A model generated the notes under the pieces. That model was not told where the DNA came from. It did not search any database and saw only the letters and a program-made list of their open reading frames with translations. This document shows, one piece after another, positions 58,497 to 64,000 of a DNA stretch of 64,000 bases (position 1 is its first letter; the number at the start of each line of letters is the position of its first letter). The position numbers and the translations under genes were made by a program. Location of the stretch: NCBI RefSeq assembly GCF_002192415.1, contig NZ_CP021780.1:2108001-2172000 (forward strand), given 5' to 3'. The stretch is from Paenibacillus donghaensis. GTDB taxonomy: Bacteria; Bacillota; Bacilli; Paenibacillales; Paenibacillaceae.

Positions 58497-59486
58497 ATGA
58501 ACTATCGGAAATTGGGTGCAAGCGGCTTATCGCTCAGTGAGATTGCTTTTGGAAACTGGATTACCCATGGTGCTCAAGTGGATAATGATACGGCCAAAGC
58601 TTGTGTCCATGCTGCACTGGATGCGGGAGTTACTACATTTGACACAGCGGATGTGTATTCGGACACGAAAGCGGAGACGGTGCTGGGACAAGTCTTAAAA
58701 GGAGTGCGGCGAGAAAGTATCGAGTTGTGTACCAAGGTCTATCAGCCTACAGGAACAGGGCCTAACGACAGAGGGCTTTCGCGGAAACATATTATGGAAG
58801 CCTGCAACTCTTCGTTGAATAGGTTGCAGACAGATTATATAGATATCTATTATGCCCATAGATTTGATAAGAAGGTATCGCTGGAAGAGACCTTTCTGGC
58901 ATTCTCGGATCTGGTGCGCCAAGGGAAAGTTCTGTATGTCGGGATCAGCGAGTGGACGGCTGAACAGATTGGACAAGCGGCGGTTTTGGCCCGGGAGTTG
59001 AGAGTTCCCCTGGTGGCTAGTCAGCCACAATATTCGATGTTATGGCGAGTGATCGAAGCGGAGGTTGTACAAGCCTGCGAGCGGGAAGGAATCGGACAGG
59101 TGGTCTGGTCCCCGCTTGCCCAAGGAATTCTTTCAGGGAAATATCTGCCGAATGAACCGATGCCGCAGGGGTCCCGTGCTTCGACTTCAGCGGGCTCTCC
59201 ATTTTTTGAGCGATTAGCTGGTCAGTGGCTGCGCACCGAGGTTCTGGTGGCTGTATCCAGACTTACCTCACTTGCACGTGAAGCAGGGTTGACGCTGCCG
59301 CAGTTGGCCTTAGCATGGGTGCTGCAGAATCCACAGGTGTCGGCTGCAATCATAGGGGCATCCAAACCAGAGCAAGTAAAAGAAAATGTCAAGGCTGCAG
59401 GGATATGTCTAGAACCTGAATTGATGAGTCAGATCGATAAGATATTAGAGGGACTAGTTGAGCGTGATCCTGAAAAAACCGGTTGA
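58497..59486 (+). CDS. aldo/keto reductase (Kv-beta/YghZ-like)
   Basis: The 329-residue TIM-barrel enzyme starts MNYRKLGASGLSLSEI. It has the catalytic Asp and Tyr in TFDTADVYS, the Lys in ELCTKVYQP and the His in DIYYAHRFD. It has 'LVASQPQYSMLWR' and the NADPH-binding 'AAIIGASKPEQVKENVKA'. It reduces aldehydes or ketones with NADPH. ATG 58497 follows AAAGGAGGTAAAAAGG. It converges with the LysR gene. Confidence 0.9.
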   Translation: MNYRKLGASGLSLSEIAFGNWITHGAQVDNDTAKACVHAALDAGVTTFDTADVYSDTKAETVLGQVLKGVRRESIELCTKVYQPTGTGPNDRGLSRKHIMEACNSSLNRLQTDYIDIYYAHRFDKKVSLEETFLAFSDLVRQGKVLYVGISEWTAEQIGQAAVLARELRVPLVASQPQYSMLWRVIEAEVVQACEREGIGQVVWSPLAQGILSGKYLPNEPMPQGSRASTSAGSPFFERLAGQWLRTEVLVAVSRLTSLAREAGLTLPQLALAWVLQNPQVSAAIIGASKPEQVKENVKAAGICLEPELMSQIDKILEGLVERDPEKTG

Positions 59487-59508
59487 ATACAGCTTATTTG
59501 CTAACATT

Positions 59509-60393
59509 TTACGAGGGATTCTTTTCTTTTAAAATCTCCACAAACGCAGAAATGATTGCCTGATTCGTATCCGTTCTCCAAGCGGCATAGAAGGGGACGG
59601 GCGGCGCGGTTTCTTCAAAGGGACGAAACACGACACCGCTGCGTTGGAACACGGAAACCGAAGAAGGGACAATGGAAACCCCCAGGTTCGCAGCCACAAG
59701 GTTTACAATGGTATACATCTGGATCGCTTCCTGTACAACATTGGGATAAACGCCATGCTCTGCGCAGAAGCCCATGATAAGATCATGAAAAGGAAGTCCG
59801 AGATGACGCGGGAAAAAGATGAATGGTTCTGAATGCAAAGATGAGACAGACAATGTCGGCAGCTTAGCCAACGGATGTTGATCAGGTAATACGGCAACAA
59901 GGGTTTCGTTGTTTAAGCTATAATGATTAATATCCTTTGCCGGCTCAATGAAGCGCAGGAATCCAATATGAAGGGTACCGTCATGCAAGGCCTGCCATTG
60001 CTGGGCAGAGGTCATCTCCCGTAGATTCAGCTGAATTTGCGGGAAACGTTCCCGGAATATTTTCAGAACATCGACCATAATTCCACCCTCTGCGGACCCG
60101 ATAAAAGCAATGTTTAAATGTCCAATGATGCCTTGACTTGCCAGCTGTACAGTTTTAATAGATCGCTCCAGTTGAGATAAGATCATTTTGGCTTCCTCTA
60201 AAAAAATGGAACCCGCTGGCGTGATCCGAACTTGACGTTTGTTCCGTTCAAATAGTTTTACGCCAAGTTCTTGTTCCAGAGCTTGAATCTGCTGACTTAA
60301 TGGAGGCTGTGTCATATTTAATTTCTCCGCTGCACGATGGAAGTGAAGCTCTTCTGCTACAGCAATAAAGTAATGTAATTTTCGTATATCCAT
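59509..60393 (-). CDS. LysR-family transcription regulator
   Basis: The 294-residue protein has the N-terminal LysR helix-turn-helix: KLHYFIAVAEELHFHRAAEKL, then MTQPPLSQQIQALEQELG. The periplasmic-binding-like effector domain follows. The target is unknown; it does not face a divergent gene closely (SelO starts 220 bases away on the other strand and could be a target). Confidence 0.92.
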   Translation of the reverse strand: MDIRKLHYFIAVAEELHFHRAAEKLNMTQPPLSQQIQALEQELGVKLFERNKRQVRITPAGSIFLEEAKMILSQLERSIKTVQLASQGIIGHLNIAFIGSAEGGIMVDVLKIFRERFPQIQLNLREMTSAQQWQALHDGTLHIGFLRFIEPAKDINHYSLNNETLVAVLPDQHPLAKLPTLSVSSLHSEPFIFFPRHLGLPFHDLIMGFCAEHGVYPNVVQEAIQMYTIVNLVAANLGVSIVPSSVSVFQRSGVVFRPFEETAPPVPFYAAWRTDTNQAIISAFVEILKEKNPS

Positions 60394-60612
60394 TTTTTGT
60401 GGCCCTCTTCCCCAGTGATTGTTCTCAAATCAGTATACGGATTACTAAACAAAAATGAAAGTATGCATAGAATTCTGTAATTCATCAAATCTATGGAAAC
60501 GAGAGACAGGAGTAGTCACTGTATTTGCACTGGTCAAGAGGGGATAATAAATGAGCAGTAGTATACACTAAACGAAAACAAAAGCTACGACATCAAGAGA
60601 AAAGGAGACCTT

Positions 60613-62088
60613 ATGACTGAGAAAAAAGAAATTGTAGATGCAGGCTGGAGCTTCGACAATAGTTATGCCAGTCTGCCGGAATCTTTGCTTACAAGGCTCA
60701 AGCCAACGCCTGTTCGCTTACCGAAGCTGATCATTCTTAATGATCCGTTGGCAACCTCTCTGGGGTTGAAAGGCTCAGCATTGCGAAGCAAAGATAATGT
60801 AGCGGTTCTTGCAGGCAATGAGGTACCTGAAGGTGCTATGCCTCTTGCTCAGGCTTACGCAGGACATCAATTCGGACATTTCACCATGTTAGGAGACGGC
60901 AGAGCAGTGCTGCTTGGCGAACAGATCACTCCCCTGGGCGAGCGGGTTGATATTCAGCTTAAAGGCTCTGGCAGAACGCCATACTCCCGCCGGGGTGATG
61001 GCCGGGCGGCACTTGGGCCGATGCTACGGGAATATATTATTAGCGAAGCCATGCATGCGCTTGGGATTGCTACCACCCGTAGTTTGGCGGTGGTAACAAC
61101 CGGTGAGTTGATAATCCGGGAAACTGAGCAGCCGGGTGCCATTCTGACCCGTGTGGCAGCCAGTCATCTGCGCGTCGGGACCTTTCAATACGTCTCAGCC
61201 TGGGGTACAACCGAGGATCTGCAGGCCCTGGCAGATTACACATGGCAAAGACATTATCCGCAAGCGGATGCTGGTGAGAATCGTTATCTTTCTCTGCTTC
61301 AGGGAGTGATCAAACGTCAGGCTGAGCTGATTGCCAAATGGCAGCTCGTCGGCTTTATTCACGGTGTGATGAACACCGACAACATGGCTCTAAGTGGAGA
61401 AACTATTGATTATGGGCCTTGTGCCTTCTTGGATACCTATGATCCTGAGACGGTATTCAGTTCCATTGACGTTCAGGGCCGTTATGCCTATGGCAATCAG
61501 CCACATATTGCCGCTTGGAATCTCGCGAGATTTGCGGAGACCCTACTGCCACTCTTGCATGACAACGAGAATCAGGCTGTCAAACTGGCAGAGGAGGCCA
61601 TTTCAGATTTTACAGAGATGTATCACCGTAATTGGCTCACAGGAATGAGGGCGAAGTTGGGGATCTTTAACGAAGAGCAACAGGATGTATCTCTTATTGA
61701 GGGCCTTCTCGGTATGATGCAAAAATATGGTGTTGACTACACCAATACCTTCCGTGCTTTAACTTTGGGCAAACCTGAAGATACGCTCCTATTAGGTACT
61801 GAGGAATTTGCCCAGTGGCATGAGCTGTGGCAGGCGAGACTAGGCAGACAGGCGGAGTCACTAACCTCCTCGCAACAGCTGATGTACAGCAGCAACCCTG
61901 CGTTAATCCCGCGCAACCATAGGGTAGAAGAGGCACTGGAAGCCGCGGTGAAACATGAAGACTACAGTGTGATGGAACGGCTGCTTGAGGTTCTTTCGAA
62001 CCCTTACGCGTACTCACCCGAACAGGCAGATTACACGACACTGCCTGAAACATCCTCTTGTCAATATCGAACCTTTTGCGGTACTTGA
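60613..62088 (+). CDS. selO: protein adenylyltransferase SelO (YdiU)
   Basis: The 491-residue pseudokinase-fold enzyme contains [37 protein letters not shown], the '[23 protein letters not shown]' active-site strand, and ends RTFCGT with the conserved Cys third from the end. SelO moves AMP from ATP to proteins in redox homeostasis. Full length. RBS AAAAGGAGACCTT. Confidence 0.93.
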   Translation: MTEKKEIVDAGWSFDNSYASLPESLLTRLKPTPVRLPKLIILNDPLATSLGLKGSALRSKDNVAVLAGNEVPEGAMPLAQAYAGHQFGHFTMLGDGRAVLLGEQITPLGERVDIQLKGSGRTPYSRRGDGRAALGPMLREYIISEAMHALGIATTRSLAVVTTGELIIRETEQPGAILTRVAASHLRVGTFQYVSAWGTTEDLQALADYTWQRHYPQADAGENRYLSLLQGVIKRQAELIAKWQLVGFIHGVMNTDNMALSGETIDYGPCAFLDTYDPETVFSSIDVQGRYAYGNQPHIAAWNLARFAETLLPLLHDNENQAVKLAEEAISDFTEMYHRNWLTGMRAKLGIFNEEQQDVSLIEGLLGMMQKYGVDYTNTFRALTLGKPEDTLLLGTEEFAQWHELWQARLGRQAESLTSSQQLMYSSNPALIPRNHRVEEALEAAVKHEDYSVMERLLEVLSNPYAYSPEQADYTTLPETSSCQYRTFCGT

Positions 62089-62153
62089 TTTGGAAACAAT
62101 AGCAGTACAATAATAATAGATTTTTGGATTGTGATGAGATAACTTGAACGCTA

Positions 62154-62180
62154 AAGACACTAACCACGCGTTAGTGTCTT
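62154..62180 (+). terminator. hairpin after selO
   Basis: AAGACACTAA (62154-62163) pairs perfectly with TTAGTGTCTT (62171-62180). The T run is short. Confidence 0.55.
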
Positions 62181-62249
62181 AATGAAATTTGAGGGAAGCG
62201 GATTTGTTTGGTAGGATTATACATAAACTTAGTTATTAGGGGGTTGCTA

Positions 62250-62759
62250 ATGGATATCGCTTTTGAGTTAATTGAAAGTATGTTGGTTAAGTTTAGATCG
62301 GAAAAGAAATGGACTCTTCAAGCACTTGAACAATTGTCCGAAGAAGATATTACTTCTTCCCCAACAATGGAAAGTAACAGTATTGCCAATTTAGTTGCTC
62401 ACATTAGAGGGGCAGCACACTCTCGAATTGAAACAATCCTCTTTGATATTCCTGACACAAGAGATAGAGAGAGGGAATTTGAAAAAGGACTGGAAATGTC
62501 AAAAGAACAAGCCATAAAAATGACCAGAGAAGCTTTTGATATTATCATTCAATATCTTGAACGTCTCCAATCGAACCCTGAGTTATTAATGTCACAACCA
62601 TTTCTTAATTTACCACCTCTTACCTATAGCCAAGTAAATAACGAGACGACAGCTCTCAATCTTATGATAGCGATGGTGAGAGAGGTTCATTATCATACGG
62701 GTCAAATCATATATGCTGCAAAAATGAGAAAGGGACAGCTTGTATGGCAATACGATTAA
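62250..62759 (+). CDS. DinB-like protein (DUF1572 type)
   Basis: The 169-residue four-helix protein has the first metal His in NLVAHIRGAAHSRI and the second pair in REVHYHTGQIIY, as in DinB/YfiT-like metalloproteins of the DUF1572 type. They may be thiol transferases; the substrate is unknown. ATG 62250 follows TAGGGGG. Composition is AT-richer than the neighbours. Confidence 0.75.
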   Translation: MDIAFELIESMLVKFRSEKKWTLQALEQLSEEDITSSPTMESNSIANLVAHIRGAAHSRIETILFDIPDTRDREREFEKGLEMSKEQAIKMTREAFDIIIQYLERLQSNPELLMSQPFLNLPPLTYSQVNNETTALNLMIAMVREVHYHTGQIIYAAKMRKGQLVWQYD

Positions 62760-62811
62760 AATAGCATCTGACGATTCGGAACGTGTACTCATCCAAAGTA
62801 ATCTGATATCA

Positions 62812-62855
62812 ACAAACCGGAGGCGCATGTTGGGCAGCACTCCGGCTTGTTTTTT
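62812..62855 (+). terminator. terminator after the DinB-like gene
   Basis: ACAAACCGGAG (62812-62822) pairs with CTCCGGCTTGT (62840-62850), followed by six T. Confidence 0.75.
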
Positions 62856-63007
62856 AATGTATTGGGATTTGACCTCAGCTCGCAAGGTAAATCCGATGGT
62901 GATTTGATTACACTGGGCCTCAATGAGGCTGTTTGCTTCCTGCTGAAGAAGCTATTTTGGGTACTTGTAAATTCAAACGGGATGTGCTAATCTAAAAATA
63001 TAAAACA

Positions 63008-63021
63008 TGTAACCGGTTACA
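63008..63021. promoter_or_regulatory. LacI-family operator TGTAACCGGTTACA
   Basis: Perfect 14-bp palindrome with central CpG, the standard form for LacI/GalR regulators, 25 bases before the start of such a gene. It points to autoregulation and to control of genes beyond the window. Confidence 0.8.
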
Positions 63022-63045
63022 CAAATGAGGGGGTGACAGCAGTTC

Positions 63046-64000
63046 ATGATGACAATTAAGGATGTCGCAAAAATTGCCGGCGTTTCGGTGGCCACGGTTT
63101 CACGGGTGATCAATGAATCGGGTTATGTCAACATCGATACCCGCAAAAAGGTTGAGGCGGCGATTCGGCAAAGCAATTATTCTCCCAATGAAGTGGCCCG
63201 GTCTTTATACAAACGAAAATCCAAGTTAATCGGTTTGCTGCTTCCGGATATTACCAACCCTTTTTTCCCGCAGCTGGCGCGGGGCATCGAAGATTACATG
63301 CAGGAGAATGGCTACCGGATTATTTTTGGCAACAGCGATGAGAATGCGGATAAAGAGCTGGATTATATTCGCACCTTTGTCCAGAACAACGTCGTTGGCG
63401 TGATATCATCTACGAATTTTCCCGACAGCGGGGCTTATCTGGAAATGAATATTCCGGTCGTCTTCCTGGACCGTACTTCCAATGACAGTCCTTCCGTTTA
63501 CGCAGATGGCCGTAAGGGCGGACGTCTTGCCGCGCAGGAAATGGTTGCAAGAGGCAGCAGCCGGATTACCATTATCCAAGGACCTGCCCATGTCAAGCCG
63601 GCGCAGGACCGATTTCAGGGCGCGGCTGAAGCACTTGCTGAAATGGGGATCAGCTACAATGTGATCCAGACATCATCCTTCTCCTATACCGAAGCGGGGC
63701 AATGGGCGACCGAGCTGTTTGAGCGATTTTTGGATACGGACGGTGTTATCGCCAGCAATGATATTGTGGCCTCGGCGGTTCTTCGTGAAGCCCATCGGCT
63801 TGGCAAAACCGTGCCGGAGGATGTCCAGATTATCGGATTCGACGATATTCCGCTCAGTAGCCTGATGTCGCCATCCTTGTCCACCATCCGCCAGCCCGCG
63901 CGTGACATGGGCAGCGCGGCGGCCCGATTATTGATTCAGCTCATAGAGCAGGATCAGGTGGAAGACAAGATCATTCAGTTGCCCGTCAGCTTCATCGAGC
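63046..64000 (+). CDS. LacI-family transcription regulator, 5' part
   Basis: The first ~60 residues are the LacI helix-turn-helix with hinge (TIKDVAKIAGVSVATVSRVIN, YSPNEVARSL). The sugar-binding core follows with 'LIGLLLPDITNPFFPQLARGIED', 'IIGFDDIPLSSLMSPSLSTI'. This resembles RbsR/CcpA-like regulators of sugar uptake. The frame is open to the window edge, with the last ~20 residues missing. ATG 63046 (or 63049) follows GAGGGGGTGAC. Confidence 0.9.
   Translation, partial: MMTIKDVAKIAGVSVATVSRVINESGYVNIDTRKKVEAAIRQSNYSPNEVARSLYKRKSKLIGLLLPDITNPFFPQLARGIEDYMQENGYRIIFGNSDENADKELDYIRTFVQNNVVGVISSTNFPDSGAYLEMNIPVVFLDRTSNDSPSVYADGRKGGRLAAQEMVARGSSRITIIQGPAHVKPAQDRFQGAAEALAEMGISYNVIQTSSFSYTEAGQWATELFERFLDTDGVIASNDIVASAVLREAHRLGKTVPEDVQIIGFDDIPLSSLMSPSLSTIRQPARDMGSAAARLLIQLIEQDQVEDKIIQLPVSFIE

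Noticed and set aside
1..64000. CRISPR array
   Set aside because: No series of identical repeats with regular unique spacers is visible.

Overview
The window is a low-to-mid-GC Firmicute chromosome, most likely Paenibacillus. This is inferred from frequent TTG/GTG starts with strong AGGAGG-type ribosome sites, phage proteins typical of Paenibacillus prophages, and host genes such as DUF817, SelO, a TolB-like propeller and LacI/LysR regulators. About the first 53.5 kb is the right-hand part of a large siphovirus-type prophage; its left end lies outside the window. The last 10.5 kb is host chromosome.

Left to right, 0-6 kb holds the replication module: a ParB-like protein, an ORF6C protein, a phage O-type initiator, a DnaI/DnaC helicase loader and a phage-encoded sliding clamp. 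At 6.2 kb a divergent switch has two sigma-A promoters, each with a near-palindromic operator in its spacer, next to a small Cro/CI-like repressor. From 6.4 to 17.1 kb runs a rightward early operon of mostly small unknown genes, including an HNH protein, a MazG-like pyrophosphohydrolase and a DNA methyltransferase broken by a one-base frameshift. An ArpU-like putative late regulator (17.1-17.8 kb) closes it.

The stretch 17.79-18.33 kb has no gene but is packed with perfect helices, closed by a 17-bp inverted repeat. It is a strong candidate for a large ornate phage RNA of the ROOL/GOLLD kind.

The late module begins with a short tyrosine recombinase. It continues with small and large terminase, portal, protease/scaffold, major capsid, head-tail connectors, tail tube and tail assembly chaperones with a probable frameshift. 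The tape measure gene is cut at about 560 residues and joined out of frame to a tail-fibre fragment, and no distal tail gene is seen, so the prophage is probably tail-defective or the assembly has lost sequence here. Fibres, a tail endopeptidase, a holin, an M15-type endolysin and another holin follow. Several module starts, often just after a terminator, carry the same 14-bp palindrome AGGAAAATTTTCCT or a close variant.

The right arm (38-53 kb) is cargo: a DUF6338 membrane gene facing two tiny related genes, a three-gene TIGR04255 operon, an ATP-dependent DNA ligase, a DUF3560 gene and a ribbon-helix-helix gene. It also holds an agr-like peptide signalling locus made of a kinase-less membrane protein, AgrB, a Ser-type AgrD and a stand-alone LytTR protein. 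The prophage probably ends near 53.46 kb in a tRNA 3' fragment. A 75-bp stretch just before it is repeated 2.3 kb downstream.

Host genes after that are a frameshifted Rpn nuclease gene, DUF817, a TolB-like propeller, a small protein, an aldo/keto reductase, a LysR regulator, SelO, a DinB-like protein and the 5' part of a LacI-family regulator that runs off the end.
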